The notes under the pieces are model-generated. The model did not search any database. It saw only the letters and a list, made by a program, of their open reading frames with translations, and was not told the DNA's origin. Of a DNA stretch of 64,000 nt, positions 1-8,866 are shown in pieces. The translations under genes and the position numbers were made by a program. This DNA comes from Pseudomonas hefeiensis (GTDB taxonomy: Bacteria > Pseudomonadota > Gammaproteobacteria > Pseudomonadales > Pseudomonadaceae): positions 3,286,001 through 3,350,000 of the forward strand of contig NZ_CP117449.1 in NCBI RefSeq assembly GCF_030687835.1. The letters run 5' to 3'. The first letter of the stretch is position 1; every line of letters starts with the position of its first letter.

Positions 1-127
1 TACGGATTTGAGGTACCGGATCGGCCGGGGGTTCATTTATTTGGAGTACGCGTGGACGGCATGATCAGAGGGAATGAATCAATACGGCCGGGGTCAATCC
101 ATCAGCATCCCTGAAGGACTGTATGCC

Positions 128-628
128 ATGACCGTTGCTTGCTCCCTGGTTGATTACTTGCGTGAACACGAGCTGCGCCTGACGACGGCCGAATCCTGCA
201 CAGCCGGCAAGATCGTCACCCTGCTGGCCGAAGTGCCGGGCAGCGGCGCGCTGATTGAAAGCGGTTACGTGGTGTATTCCCCGGAGGCGAAGCAACGATT
301 GCTGGGGGTCAACCCGTGCACCATCGACACCTTCAATCTCACCAGCCGTGAAGTGGCCGAAGAAATGGCCCTTGGCGCCCTACGCGACGCCAAGGCCAAC
401 GTCGCCGTGGCCACCACCGGCATTCTCGGGCCGGATGATATGGACGGTATTCCAGCCGGTACCGTCTGTTTTGCCTGGGCGTTCGATATGGGCGGCGAGC
501 GGGCGCTGTTCAGTCGCCAGGAAAGGTTTTTCGGGACGCGCAACCAGGTTCAACTGTGGGCCGCCGAACATGCGCTTGTGCAGCTGCGGCACTTTCATCA
601 ACGCGCGCTGGCGGGTGAACGCAGATAG
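128..628 (+). CDS. CinA C-terminal family nicotinamide-nucleotide amidohydrolase-like protein
   Basis: 166 residues, the usual size of stand-alone PncC/CinA C-terminal domains, which deamidate nicotinamide mononucleotide in NAD salvage. The family signature TAESCTAG is at residues 20-27, followed by SGYVVYSPEAK and a TTGILGPDD loop that corresponds to the usual TGIAGP motif. The ATG at 128 is preferred over the in-frame ATG at 74 because GAAGGA sits nine bases before it, while the upstream ATG has its purine run almost touching it. It is followed after 12 bases by the next gene, so the three genes to 1613 are probably co-transcribed. The A-to-L change in the GIAGP loop makes the exact activity less certain. 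Confidence 0.85.
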   Translation: MTVACSLVDYLREHELRLTTAESCTAGKIVTLLAEVPGSGALIESGYVVYSPEAKQRLLGVNPCTIDTFNLTSREVAEEMALGALRDAKANVAVATTGILGPDDMDGIPAGTVCFAWAFDMGGERALFSRQERFFGTRNQVQLWAAEHALVQLRHFHQRALAGERR

Positions 629-640
629 GGGACTAACATC

Positions 641-1159
641 ATGAGCCATCACACTGAGCCAGAGGAATTGCGCAGCCGCGAGTTCCCGGTCCGCGAAGAC
701 ATGGCCTACCAGCTCAAGGTCTGGCGTTTCGAGCGGGTGGGCTGGTACGTGTTGGTATTGCTGGTGATCCTGACGCTGCTTGGATTGTTCTCTCGCGGCC
801 CGTTGAGCACCCGAGAGGTACACAGCGGTGATGGCCGACTTGGCGTCGAGTACGAAATGTTCCACCGCAACGGCTCTACCAATCCCATGGTGATTCATCT
901 GAAGGGGCAGCCCAACGCTGTGCTGGAGGTGGAACTGGTCGGCCAGTGGCTGGAGGGTTTCGAAGTGCAAACCCTCCAGCCCCAGCCCGTGCGCTCGGCG
1001 AGTGCAGAGCGGGGCCTGAAGCTTTGGGTCCAGGCGGATGCCAAGGGAGAGGCCAGCCTGTATCTGTCACTGCTGGGCGATGGGCTGGGGCGCTATCACA
1101 GTCGTATCGCCACGCCCGGTGGTGCCACGGTCAGTTTCAATCAGTTTATTTTTCCCTAG
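641..1159 (+). CDS. Hypothetical single-pass inner-membrane protein
   Basis: 172 residues. A charged cytoplasmic N-terminus (1-32) is followed by one strong hydrophobic helix at about residues 33-50 (GWYVLVLLVILTLLGLF), then a soluble, presumably periplasmic, beta-rich part. No enzymatic motif is visible. It starts 12 bases after the CinA-like gene with GGGGA upstream and ends 7 bases before the DUF421 gene. Close spacing suggests a membrane partner of the DUF421 protein. I do not recognise a named family. Confidence 0.75.
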   Translation: MSHHTEPEELRSREFPVREDMAYQLKVWRFERVGWYVLVLLVILTLLGLFSRGPLSTREVHSGDGRLGVEYEMFHRNGSTNPMVIHLKGQPNAVLEVELVGQWLEGFEVQTLQPQPVRSASAERGLKLWVQADAKGEASLYLSLLGDGLGRYHSRIATPGGATVSFNQFIFP

Positions 1160-1166
1160 GTGACGT

Positions 1167-1613
1167 ATGGACTCTGTGCTGCGGGCTGCCGCGATCTACG
1201 TGGCGTTGCTGGTACTGTTCAAGATTGCTGGGCGTCGCTCCCTGGCAGAAATCACCACGTTTGATTTTGTCCTGCTGATGATCATCGGCGAGGCCACCCA
1301 ACAGGCGCTGCTGGGGGATGATTTCTCGTTGACCAATTCGTTGATGGTGATCGTGACGCTGATTGCCATCGATGTGGGCTTGTCGTTGCTCAAGCAACGC
1401 TCCCAATGGGTCTCGCAACTGATTGACGGCGGACCGACCATTATTGTGGAGGATGGGCGAATACTGAAGGCGCGCATGCGCCATGCCCGACTCATAGAAG
1501 AAGACATCATGGAAGCGGCACGGTCGAGCCAGGGAATCGAGACGCTGGAGCAGATCAAGTTCGCCATTATCGAGCGTAACGGCAAGATTTCGGTGATCGC
1601 CAAGGAACAGTGA
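1167..1613 (+). CDS. DUF421 / YetF-like membrane protein
   Basis: 148 residues with two to three hydrophobic segments at the N-terminus (about 5-20, 30-50, 55-75) and a small soluble C-terminal domain containing GGPTIIVEDGRILKARM, characteristic of the DUF421/YetF family. Members are short membrane proteins of unknown biochemical role, common next to stress genes. AGGTGA lies just before the ATG. It is the last gene of the three-gene rightward group and is followed by a hairpin at 1643-1673. Confidence 0.82.
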   Translation: MDSVLRAAAIYVALLVLFKIAGRRSLAEITTFDFVLLMIIGEATQQALLGDDFSLTNSLMVIVTLIAIDVGLSLLKQRSQWVSQLIDGGPTIIVEDGRILKARMRHARLIEEDIMEAARSSQGIETLEQIKFAIIERNGKISVIAKEQ

Positions 1614-1642
1614 GCCGGCCGTCCGAACACACTTCACATTCG

Positions 1643-1673
1643 TTGTGGCGAGGGGTACATCCCCTCGCCACAA
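1643..1673. terminator. Bidirectional hairpin / REP-like inverted repeat
   Basis: A perfect 13-bp inverted repeat (1643-1655 and 1661-1673) with a 5-base loop sits between the convergent DUF421 and short-chain reductase genes. The arm contains GTGGCGAGGGG, the same core as the repeat at 3156-3290, so it is both a REP-type element and a likely transcription stop for both sides. There is no T-run. Confidence 0.6.
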
Positions 1674-1695
1674 CAGATTCGCGTCGCGGCCTGGT

Positions 1696-2553
1696 TCAAA
1701 GGATCGGTTTGCCGCCCGTTATCCCGTATCGGGAACCGGAAATATAGCTGGCCTCGTCCGAAGCCAGCAGTACATAGATCGGCGCCACTTCCACCGGCTG
1801 GCCAGGGCGGCCAAGGGGCGTCTGGGAGCCGAAGTTCTGCACTTCTTCCTCAGGCATTGTCGCGACAATCAGCGGTGTCCAGATCGGCCCTGGCGCCACG
1901 CTGTTCACCCGGATGCCCTTGGGCCCGAGCATCTGCGCCAGACCGCCGGTAAAGTTGGCGATGGCGCCCTTGGTGGTGGCATAGGCCAGCAGAGTCGGCT
2001 TGGGCATGTCAGAGTTGACTGAACTGGTGTTGATGATCGAACCACCCGCTTTCATGTGCGGGACGGCGGCCTGGCAGATCCTGAACATCGAGGTGATGTT
2101 GATATCAAACGTGCGCACCCATTCTTCGTCGGGGATGTCTTCCAGGCTTTCGTGGGTCATCTGGAATGCGGCGTTGTTGACCAGAATGTCGATATGCCCG
2201 AAGCGGGCGACAGTTTCGTCAACGATCTTGCGGCATTGGGCCTTGTCCGCAAGGTCACCGGGCAGCAATAGGCATTGGCGACCGGCCTGTTCCACCCAAC
2301 GGGCAGTCTCCCTGGCGTCTTCATGCTCGTCCAGATAGGAAATGGCAACGTCCGCACCCTCACGGGCGAAGGCAATCGCCACGGCACGACCGATGCCGCT
2401 GTCGGCGCCCGTGATCAACGCGATCTTGCTTTCCAGGCGCCCGGAACCGGTGTAACTCTGTTCGCCGCAGTCTGGATACGGGTCCATCTTGTATTGAGTG
2501 CCGGGCACGGGTTGGCTTTGTTTTGGAAAGGGTGGGGTAGGGTAGTCAGCCAT
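1696..2553 (-). CDS. YghA-like short-chain dehydrogenase/reductase
   Basis: 285 residues. The N-terminal extension with PVPGTQYKMDPYPDCGEQSYTGSGRL is typical of YghA/general-stress-39 type SDRs and precedes the Rossmann fold. TGADSGIGRA is the NAD(P) loop, NNAA the structural motif, and Tyr-Ala-Thr-Thr-Lys the catalytic YxxxK. Members reduce aldehydes or ketones. The start at 2553 was chosen over the ATG at 2565 because GGAG sits six bases upstream of it; the extra four residues overlap that ribosome-binding site. The C-terminus ITGGKPIL lacks the acidic residues seen in some relatives. Monocistronic, convergent with the DUF421 gene. Confidence 0.88.
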   Translation of the reverse strand: MADYPTPPFPKQSQPVPGTQYKMDPYPDCGEQSYTGSGRLESKIALITGADSGIGRAVAIAFAREGADVAISYLDEHEDARETARWVEQAGRQCLLLPGDLADKAQCRKIVDETVARFGHIDILVNNAAFQMTHESLEDIPDEEWVRTFDINITSMFRICQAAVPHMKAGGSIINTSSVNSDMPKPTLLAYATTKGAIANFTGGLAQMLGPKGIRVNSVAPGPIWTPLIVATMPEEEVQNFGSQTPLGRPGQPVEVAPIYVLLASDEASYISGSRYGITGGKPIL

Positions 2554-2719
2554 GACATTCTCCATGCTGGATGTGTAGTCGATGGAGGGTGGACTGTGGG
2601 CCTTCAGGCAGAGTTCGGTCGGATTCTGCGCCCGGTCGATGAGCGTGATGCGAGGCGTTTTGTCAATCGAGAATCAGCATCGGCTAATGTTGGACGAATG
2701 CAGATAGGGAGTAGGGCAT

Positions 2720-3124
2720 ATGTTCAGTCACATACAGATCGGCGCGCGGGATCTACCAGCAATGGTCGCTTTTTATGATGCCGTGCTGGGTTGCCTGGGG
2801 TTGGTGCGCCTGCCCAGCGAAAACGACTCGGGCCCGCCGGGAGAAGGCTGGCATCAACCCGGCAAGCGTTGGCCTCAGGTGTTCGTGCAACTGCCGTTCA
2901 ATGGTTTGCCCGCGACCTGGGGCAATGGCATGCAAGTGAGTTTTGCCGCCGATTCACCGCAAACCGTGCATGCCGCCTGGGCGAAGGCCATCGCCCTGGG
3001 CGGCACCGACGAAGGCCCGCCAGGCCCGCGCCCCCAGTACTCGGAAGGGTATTTCGGGGCGTATTGTCGGGATCCGGAGGGGAACAAGTTGTGCTTTGTT
3101 TATGCGCCGGATATGGATGAGTAG
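2720..3124 (+). CDS. VOC (glyoxalase/bleomycin-resistance) family protein
   Basis: 134 residues forming one vicinal-oxygen-chelate unit pair: FSHIQIGARDLPAMVAFYDAVLG at the start and YSEGYFGAYCRDPEGNKLCFVY at the end, the standard beta-alpha-beta-beta-beta pattern with a DPxGN motif. The metal ligand positions His4 and Glu near residue 123 are plausible. The substrate cannot be told. GGGAG lies nine bases before the ATG. Monocistronic, divergent from the reductase gene. Confidence 0.85.
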   Translation: MFSHIQIGARDLPAMVAFYDAVLGCLGLVRLPSENDSGPPGEGWHQPGKRWPQVFVQLPFNGLPATWGNGMQVSFAADSPQTVHAAWAKAIALGGTDEGPPGPRPQYSEGYFGAYCRDPEGNKLCFVYAPDMDE

Positions 3125-3155
3125 CTGAGCACCCAGTTTCTGGAGTGGACCTATT

Positions 3156-3290
3156 TGTGGCGAGGGGATTTATCCCCCGCTGGGCTGCGCAGCAGCCCTA
3201 AAACGGATCACTCGGTGTGTCAGGCTAGTCTCATAGGCTTTTCATTGGGGCTGCTGCGCAGCCCAGCGGGGGATAAATCCCCTCGCCACA
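3156..3290. repeat. REPIN: 43-bp inverted repeat
   Basis: Arms at 3156-3198 and 3248-3290 are perfect reverse complements over 43 bp, separated by 49 bases. The arm reads from a GTGGCGAGGGG core into a GC-rich second palindrome around GGGCTGCGCAGCAGCCC. This is the paired REP arrangement common between genes in the P. fluorescens group. It lies between the convergent VOC and MalY-type genes and would form a very stable stem in either transcript. Confidence 0.85.
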
Positions 3291-3315
3291 GATGAGTTCA
3301 AGTCACCTGGAGAGA

Positions 3316-4464
3316 TCAGCCCCTAGCCTTCAGGCTACGCTCCATCCGCGCAATCCCTTCCTCGAGCAGCGCCCGTGGGCAGCCGAAGTTCAAGCGCACG
3401 AACTGCCCGGCATCGTCGCCAAAATCCAGTCCGGCGCTCAGGCCTACCCTGGCTTCTTTCAGGAAGAAGCCCTGCGGGTCGTCCAACCCCAGGCCCGAGC
3501 AATCCAGCCAGGCCAGGTAAGTGCCCTGGGGCACGGTCATGGTGATGCCTGGCAGGCGGGTCTTCACGGCGTCGACCAGGTAGTCGCGGTTGGCTTGCAG
3601 GTAGGTCTTCAATTCTTCCAGCCACGGGCCAGCTTCGCTGTACGCCGCGCGGGTCGCTTCAAGGCCCAAGGCGTTGACGCTATCCACCATGCCGGCCCGC
3701 GCGCTGTTGACCCGCTCGCGCACCTTGGCGTTTTGAATGATGGCGAATGAAGTTTTCAGCCCGGCAATGTTGTAGGCCTTGCTGGCCGACATCAGGGTGA
3801 TGGTGCGCTCGGCAATCTCCGGGCTGAGGGTGGCGGTGGGGATGTGCACACGACCGTCAAAGCACAGCTCGGCATGAATTTCGTCAGAGATGATCCAGGC
3901 ATTCTGTTCCAGGCAGATATCTGCCACAGCCTTGAGTTCTTCCCGGGCAAACACCTTGCCCAACGGGTTGTGAGGGTTACTCAGCAACAGCGCACCGCCA
4001 CCCTGCAACGCGTCACGCAGCGCGGCCAGGGGCGTGTGGAATTCGCCGCTGAGCGGGTTGAACGGCAGTTCAACTTTGTTCAGTTGCCAGTGAGCGGGGG
4101 CATTACGCAGCGGCGGGTAATTGGGCACCTGTACCACAACATTCTGCCCAGGCTCCACCAAGGCGTGCAGCGCCATGTTGAACCCTGGTTCGACACCTGG
4201 CAAAAATACGATTTGCAGGGGTTCGACGCGCCAGGCGTACTTGTTCCAGAGGTCCGCAACGATGGCGGCGCGCAGTGAGTCCTGGGCCACGCTGTAGCCG
4301 AGCATCGGGTGTTCGAGGCGTTTGTATAGCGCGTTGATGACCACCGGCGGAGCAGGGAAGTCCATATCAGCCACCCACATGGGCAACACATCGGCGGGGT
4401 AGCGACTCCACTTGGTGCTACCGGTACCGTGGCGCTCCAATACCGTGTCGAAATCGAAAGTCAT
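3316..4464 (-). CDS. MalY/PatB-type cystathionine beta-lyase (PLP aminotransferase fold)
   Basis: 382 residues, normal for the MalY/PatB C-S lyase family, which cleaves cystathionine-like thioethers to pyruvate, ammonia and a thiol. Visible marks are KWSRYPADVLPMWVADMD near the N-terminus, SNPHNPLGKVF around the PLP phosphate site, DEIHAEL, and SASKAYNIAGLK, which carries the Schiff-base lysine. The ATG at 4464 has a GGA element upstream; an upstream in-frame extension of 16 codons has no ribosome-binding site. Divergent from the chemoreceptor gene. Confidence 0.9.
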   Translation of the reverse strand: MTFDFDTVLERHGTGSTKWSRYPADVLPMWVADMDFPAPPVVINALYKRLEHPMLGYSVAQDSLRAAIVADLWNKYAWRVEPLQIVFLPGVEPGFNMALHALVEPGQNVVVQVPNYPPLRNAPAHWQLNKVELPFNPLSGEFHTPLAALRDALQGGGALLLSNPHNPLGKVFAREELKAVADICLEQNAWIISDEIHAELCFDGRVHIPTATLSPEIAERTITLMSASKAYNIAGLKTSFAIIQNAKVRERVNSARAGMVDSVNALGLEATRAAYSEAGPWLEELKTYLQANRDYLVDAVKTRLPGITMTVPQGTYLAWLDCSGLGLDDPQGFFLKEARVGLSAGLDFGDDAGQFVRLNFGCPRALLEEGIARMERSLKARG

Positions 4465-4648
4465 GGTGGTTCCATCAGGTCTGGGATTGAGATGGCAAAC
4501 ATCATAAAGCAAAGATCATTGAAAAAAGGTAGATGGCGTAGTGCCACTAATCAATGGTAATCAGCTACAGTTCCATTCCGACACGCCGATAAGGCCTGTG
4601 ACCAGCATTGGTAACGGACCCTCCAAGCCCCCGAAAAGGACAGCCCCC

Positions 4649-6160
4649 ATGACATCGCCCGTGCGCTTTAACGATCACTACCGTAAAGCTGATCGCATCA
4701 TGCTGGGGCTGCTCTGGCTCACTTTTGCCTACTCTCTGTGCCTGGCCTTCCTGCACTCCACCTTCAGCCAGGCGCTGTTGGTGGGGGCGACGACCTGCCT
4801 GCTGACCACCGTGCTTTATCGCGGCCTGGCCGGCACCCGCGCCATGCGTTGTGTCATCGCCGTGGCGTTAATGGTCATGGCGGCTTTGCACATCAACCAG
4901 ACCCGTGGCGTGATCGAGTTTCACTTCGGGATTTTCGTACTGCTGGCGGTGCTGACGTTCTACCGCGACTGGCTGCCAATCGTCGTGGCCGCCGCAACCA
5001 TCGCCATTCACCACGTCAGTTTTCACTGGCTTCAGCATCAGGGCTATCCGGTGTTCGTCATGGCGAGCCACGGCGGCTGGAGCATGATCTTCCTCCATGC
5101 ATTTTATGTCGTGGTGGAAAGCCTGATCCTGATTTACCTGGCAAACCAAACCCTCGCAGACGCCACCGACAACCAGGAGGTGCTCGACAAAGTGCTGGCC
5201 GCCGCCACGCAGTTGAGCAGCGGTGCCGATACCCATCGAGTCCAGGGTGCCAAAATCTCCTCGGGCGAACGTTTTGACCATTTCCTCCAGCAGGTGACCA
5301 ATCTGGTAGACGGCGTGGTACGCGATACCCGCAACCTTTCGGACCTGGGCCGGGACTTGTCCCAAGTCGGCCAGACGCTGGAAGACGGCGCCAGGCATCA
5401 ACTGGATGAAGTGGCACAGATGAGCGGCGCGATCGGCCATCTGGTCCAGGCCATGGACAACATTGCAGGGCATGTCGACCAGACCCTGCAACGCTCCGGC
5501 CAGGCCAGCGAACAGGTCAACCGAGGGCGCAGCACCGTTGACCAGACCCGCGAGGAAATTGTCGAACTGGCAGGGCGCCTCAACCTGACCAACGAAACCG
5601 TGCAAGGCCTGGCCGAGCAGGCGCAACAGATCGGCCAGGTGCTGGACGTGATCAACAGCATCGCCGAACAAACCAACCTGCTGGCTCTCAACGCCGCCAT
5701 TGAGGCCGCCCGGGCCGGAGAACAGGGGCGCGGGTTTGCGGTGGTGGCGGACGAAGTACGAACGCTGTCGCAAAAGACCTCGGCATCGACCACAGAAATC
5801 CAACAAATCATCGCCAAGCTGCAACAGGGCAGCCGCCAGGCCGCCACTGCCATGCAAGACAGCCGCGACGGGGTGGAACGTTGCGTATCCGCCAGCCAAC
5901 TCGCCTCGCAACTGCTACATGCGGTGGTGGAGGACATCGCGGTGATCAACCACTTCAACGACCTGATTGCCAGCACCACCCAGGAACAGTCCGAGGCCTC
6001 GATGGGCATCAATGAGCGCTTGCAAAGTGTCCAGGCCGTGGCAGAGCGCAACGCCGATAACATCGGAATTCTGACTCGCAGCAGCCAGTGCCTGCCGCCG
6101 TTGGCGGAACGGTTGCAGGTGTTGGGGCAGGCGTTTCATGGCAAAGGTGGGACAGCCTGA
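4649..6160 (+). CDS. Methyl-accepting chemotaxis protein with multi-helix membrane sensor
   Basis: 503 residues. The first ~185 residues contain about five or six hydrophobic helices and no large periplasmic domain, so the ligand or redox signal is probably sensed within the membrane. Residues ~190-500 are a long coiled-coil signalling domain whose tip ([20 protein letters not shown] and [10 protein letters not shown], residues ~340-372) is the universal CheA/CheW-binding hairpin. ATG at 4649 with AAAAGGA eight bases upstream is chosen over an in-frame start 36 codons earlier. No recognisable C-terminal CheR-binding pentapeptide. Confidence 0.9.
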   Translation: MTSPVRFNDHYRKADRIMLGLLWLTFAYSLCLAFLHSTFSQALLVGATTCLLTTVLYRGLAGTRAMRCVIAVALMVMAALHINQTRGVIEFHFGIFVLLAVLTFYRDWLPIVVAAATIAIHHVSFHWLQHQGYPVFVMASHGGWSMIFLHAFYVVVESLILIYLANQTLADATDNQEVLDKVLAAATQLSSGADTHRVQGAKISSGERFDHFLQQVTNLVDGVVRDTRNLSDLGRDLSQVGQTLEDGARHQLDEVAQMSGAIGHLVQAMDNIAGHVDQTLQRSGQASEQVNRGRSTVDQTREEIVELAGRLNLTNETVQGLAEQAQQIGQVLDVINSIAEQTNLLALNAAIEAARAGEQGRGFAVVADEVRTLSQKTSASTTEIQQIIAKLQQGSRQAATAMQDSRDGVERCVSASQLASQLLHAVVEDIAVINHFNDLIASTTQEQSEASMGINERLQSVQAVAERNADNIGILTRSSQCLPPLAERLQVLGQAFHGKGGTA

Positions 6161-6188
6161 GCGGCGGGATCTGCCGTAACGACAGCGC

Positions 6189-6782
6189 TTACATACCGGT
6201 AGAAAACGCCGGAGGATGTTCGAGCGCCAGCCGTATCTCGCGAAACGCAACTTCATACTGGCAGAGCATGCGCAACACCCAATCAGCCCGGCCCCGAATG
6301 CGATTGTCGTCTTCGTGGACCGGCTCCTGGCCGTTAAGCAATGACTCCACATGCCGAATGATCAGCTGTTCAGGCAAGTACGTGATCCGACAATTCTTGT
6401 AGCTCGACGCACGTAACTCTGCGATGGGATAGGCGCCGCCAAGTCCAGCCGAGACGCCCACCAACAGCGCGGGCTTGTGCCCGAGTTCATTGATCCCCGC
6501 ATAGAGGAAGAAGTTCTTCAGCGCGGGGCAGGCCATGCCATTCCACTCCGGGCTGATCACGATCAGTGCCGTCGCTTTGGCAAGAATCGACTGTTGGGTA
6601 CGCCACACCTCATCGTGGTCTTTTTCCGGCCAAAGCGGCAGTCGGCAGGCGGCCAGGTCAATCAAGTCGCTGGCGTCACACAGGTTGAGATCCGTCAGTC
6701 GCTGGCGCAGATAGCGCGCTACTTTGAGTGACTGACTGTCCCCTCGGTTGGAGCCCGCCAGCACAACGATGTGGCGACTCAT
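6189..6782 (-). CDS. NADPH-dependent FMN reductase family protein
   Basis: 197 residues of flavodoxin-like fold. GSNRGDSQSLK near the N-terminus is the FMN-phosphate loop and SPEWNGMACPALKNFF corresponds to the SPEYNGSIPGxLKN signature of the family. Such enzymes reduce FMN or quinones with NADPH. The start at 6782 has GGAGGTGA upstream and overlaps the stop of the sterol desaturase gene by four bases (ATGA), so the two are translationally coupled and probably act together: the reductase may feed electrons to the di-iron enzyme. Confidence 0.87.
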   Translation of the reverse strand: MSRHIVVLAGSNRGDSQSLKVARYLRQRLTDLNLCDASDLIDLAACRLPLWPEKDHDEVWRTQQSILAKATALIVISPEWNGMACPALKNFFLYAGINELGHKPALLVGVSAGLGGAYPIAELRASSYKNCRITYLPEQLIIRHVESLLNGQEPVHEDDNRIRGRADWVLRMLCQYEVAFREIRLALEHPPAFSTGM

Positions 6783-7630
6783 TGCGTCACCTCCGGTCGT
6801 GCGCTGGTCTTGGGCGCGGTACGGCGTGAGCGCACGAGGGGCCAGAACAATTCCTCTTGCCAACTGATCGGTGACAGATGCTCGATTCCGTAGGCCGGCG
6901 GGCGTCGACGTGTGATCTTTGCCGTGCCGAACAGCACATCCCATAGAAACAACAGGTTGCCGAAGTTGCCTTTGTAATGAGTGACTCCGTCGTCGGCCGT
7001 CAAGCCATGGTGGGCAGAGTGCGTGGACGGGGTGGAAATTATCCGTTCCAGAAGCCAGACCAGAGGCCGCAATACGCGAATGCCGTAAAGCTTGTCATCC
7101 CACGCAACGCTGCTGTGTGCGGCGAAAATCACAGTCATCTTGATGATCAGGTACACGTAGTAGACCGGTGCAAGGCCCAGGTAGATCAACATGCCGGACA
7201 GCCAGATACCGGGCATGAGCATGTAGTAGAAGCTGTTGTTGCGGTAAACGATCCGTACACTCATGTAGGGCGCGGAATGATGGGCGCGATGCAACGCGTA
7301 GAGGACGGGCACCCGGTGAGTCAGGCGATGCCACCAGTATTGAGTCATGTCGTCCAGCAGCAGGAACAACACAAACCCGACGGCCCACGGGATCGCCACC
7401 AGCGCATCTTTCAATTGTGGCGCAACCAGGCTGAGCAACTTGCCGCTCAGCCACATGACGGCGGGGAAGGTGATTGCCACCAGGATCCCGGACCCGATGA
7501 CTTCAATCAGCACGTCACGCCTGCCGCCCGATGACTGGCGCAAGGCCGAGCAAGCAAGTTCCAGCAAAATGAAGGCGAGGAATATCCCGGCCACGACTGC
7601 AGAAGGATTGGCGAGCATTGTTGTATTCAT
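6779..7630 (-). CDS. Sterol desaturase / fatty acid hydroxylase family di-iron membrane enzyme
   Basis: 283 residues with four to five membrane helices. The histidine boxes expected for the non-haem di-iron centre are present: His101-x3-His105, His114-x2-His117-His118, and His204-x2-His207-His208, with His172 as an additional ligand candidate. The family inserts hydroxyl groups or double bonds into lipids. The ATG at 7630 gives an N-terminus that enters directly into a hydrophobic helix. It is the first gene of a two-gene unit and is divergent from the AraC-type regulator that follows, with only 67 bases between starts, which suggests regulation by it. Confidence 0.88.
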   Translation of the reverse strand: MNTTMLANPSAVVAGIFLAFILLELACSALRQSSGGRRDVLIEVIGSGILVAITFPAVMWLSGKLLSLVAPQLKDALVAIPWAVGFVLFLLLDDMTQYWWHRLTHRVPVLYALHRAHHSAPYMSVRIVYRNNSFYYMLMPGIWLSGMLIYLGLAPVYYVYLIIKMTVIFAAHSSVAWDDKLYGIRVLRPLVWLLERIISTPSTHSAHHGLTADDGVTHYKGNFGNLLFLWDVLFGTAKITRRRPPAYGIEHLSPISWQEELFWPLVRSRRTAPKTSARPEVTQ

Positions 7631-7697
7631 GGCACTCTCGATTAAGGCCCCAGCGGGCAATGCCCTTTCATTAGAAGCCAGTGAGTCAGCCCTCCCA

Positions 7698-8660
7698 ATG
7701 CGCGAAACGGACAGAATCGAGCGAGAAGCGGTCAATCATTCACCCCAACGCTTTCACCGGGGCAAATTGGGCCAGGTACTGGAGCGTTTCCTGGACAGTC
7801 ATGCTGGCGCGAGGCAAAAAGACTACAACCTGATCGAACTGGACCAGCTCTGGCGCGAGGCGGCGCACGTCGATCCGGCGATCGGCTTGAAATTGTTTGC
7901 GCTGTTTACGCCTCAGGACTGGCACGTCCTGGCTTATCTCTGCCTGTACAGCCCTGACGTCTTGTCGTCCATGCAGCTTTGGGCGCGGTACGCAGCGCTC
8001 GCCTCGGACACCGACACGGTGCGCTTGCTCAACGATGAAAACGGCCTGGGGGTCGAGTTGAGTGTCGATGCGCCGGGGGATTTGGCGCGGCACGTCGTCG
8101 AACATTACGGCGTGATGGCCATTACGCAATTACGGCGAGGAACGGGACAGGATATACAGCCGACGCTTGCCAGATTCGCCCATTCGCGACCATCGTATTA
8201 CCAGCAATACCGCCAATGGTTCGGCGACCGTATCGAGTTCGACTGCCTGGTTAATCGTTTCTACTTCGATGCCCCGAGCACGCGGTTGCCGATGCAGACA
8301 CGTCATCACGGCATGTTGGAGCTGTTGACACAGGAGCTCGACCGCCGGGTTGCCGCGCATCGCCATTTCACCGGTTGGTCGGCCAGGCTGGCCGACGGTG
8401 TTCGGCGATCACTCGCCAAAGGCGAAACGCCAACGCTGGTCGATCTGGCGCAAGCACTGCACCAGACGCCGAGGACCTTGCGCAGGCGCCTTGAGGAACA
8501 AGGCACGACCTTCAGGCAGTTACTCGACCAGGTCCGCGCCGAACTGGAGTTGCTCCTGGAAATGCAAGGCGAGCCCCAGGCGCAGATCGCCGCCCAACTG
8601 GGTTACAGCGATACGACCGCCTATTTGCATGCACGACGCAGATGGCGTGCCGTTAAGTAA
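7698..8660 (+). CDS. AraC-family transcriptional regulator (arabinose-binding-domain type)
   Basis: 320 residues. The N-terminal ~210 residues resemble the ligand-binding region of the OruR/ArgR-like AraC group (DPAIGLKLFALFTPQDW, LGYxxMSSxTL-like LAYLCLYSPDVLSSM). The C-terminal part has two helix-turn-helix units: TLVDLAQALHQTPRTLRRRL and AQIAAQLGYSDTTAYLHA. The protein stops about ten residues after that, slightly shorter than typical family members that continue into a SPxxYR tail; neither other frame restores such a tail. ATG at 7698 is the best of several starts but lacks a strong ribosome-binding site. Confidence 0.83.
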   Translation: MRETDRIEREAVNHSPQRFHRGKLGQVLERFLDSHAGARQKDYNLIELDQLWREAAHVDPAIGLKLFALFTPQDWHVLAYLCLYSPDVLSSMQLWARYAALASDTDTVRLLNDENGLGVELSVDAPGDLARHVVEHYGVMAITQLRRGTGQDIQPTLARFAHSRPSYYQQYRQWFGDRIEFDCLVNRFYFDAPSTRLPMQTRHHGMLELLTQELDRRVAAHRHFTGWSARLADGVRRSLAKGETPTLVDLAQALHQTPRTLRRRLEEQGTTFRQLLDQVRAELELLLEMQGEPQAQIAAQLGYSDTTAYLHARRRWRAVK

Positions 8661-8866
8661 GGCCCGCGTTCCCAGTATCCCGCCTGAAGGGTTGCCAAGA
8701 GCTGATACCTGAAATCACCTTGGATCAGGCAAACATGCCGGCGGATCCGGCAAGCGGATTGGCGTTTCGCTCCACATACTCTCGCGACCCTGAGGCCCTG
8801 CCACGCCTGTATCCGAGTGGCGGGGGCTTCTGTAGGCGTTCGAAAACATGTGTGCGAGTGCTTGAT

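Noticed and set aside
4868..5911. A 347-codon minus-strand frame inside the chemoreceptor gene
   Set aside because: Shadow of the MCP coiled-coil; no ribosome-binding site or family features.
8600..8712. Frameshift at the end of the first AraC-type regulator
   Set aside because: The protein ends about ten residues early, but neither other frame restores the usual tail, so a natural shorter end is more likely.
8720..8866. N-terminal extension of the YkgJ-type protein
   Set aside because: Adds 49 residues of non-conserved sequence before the cysteine cluster; relatives start near residue 50 of that frame.
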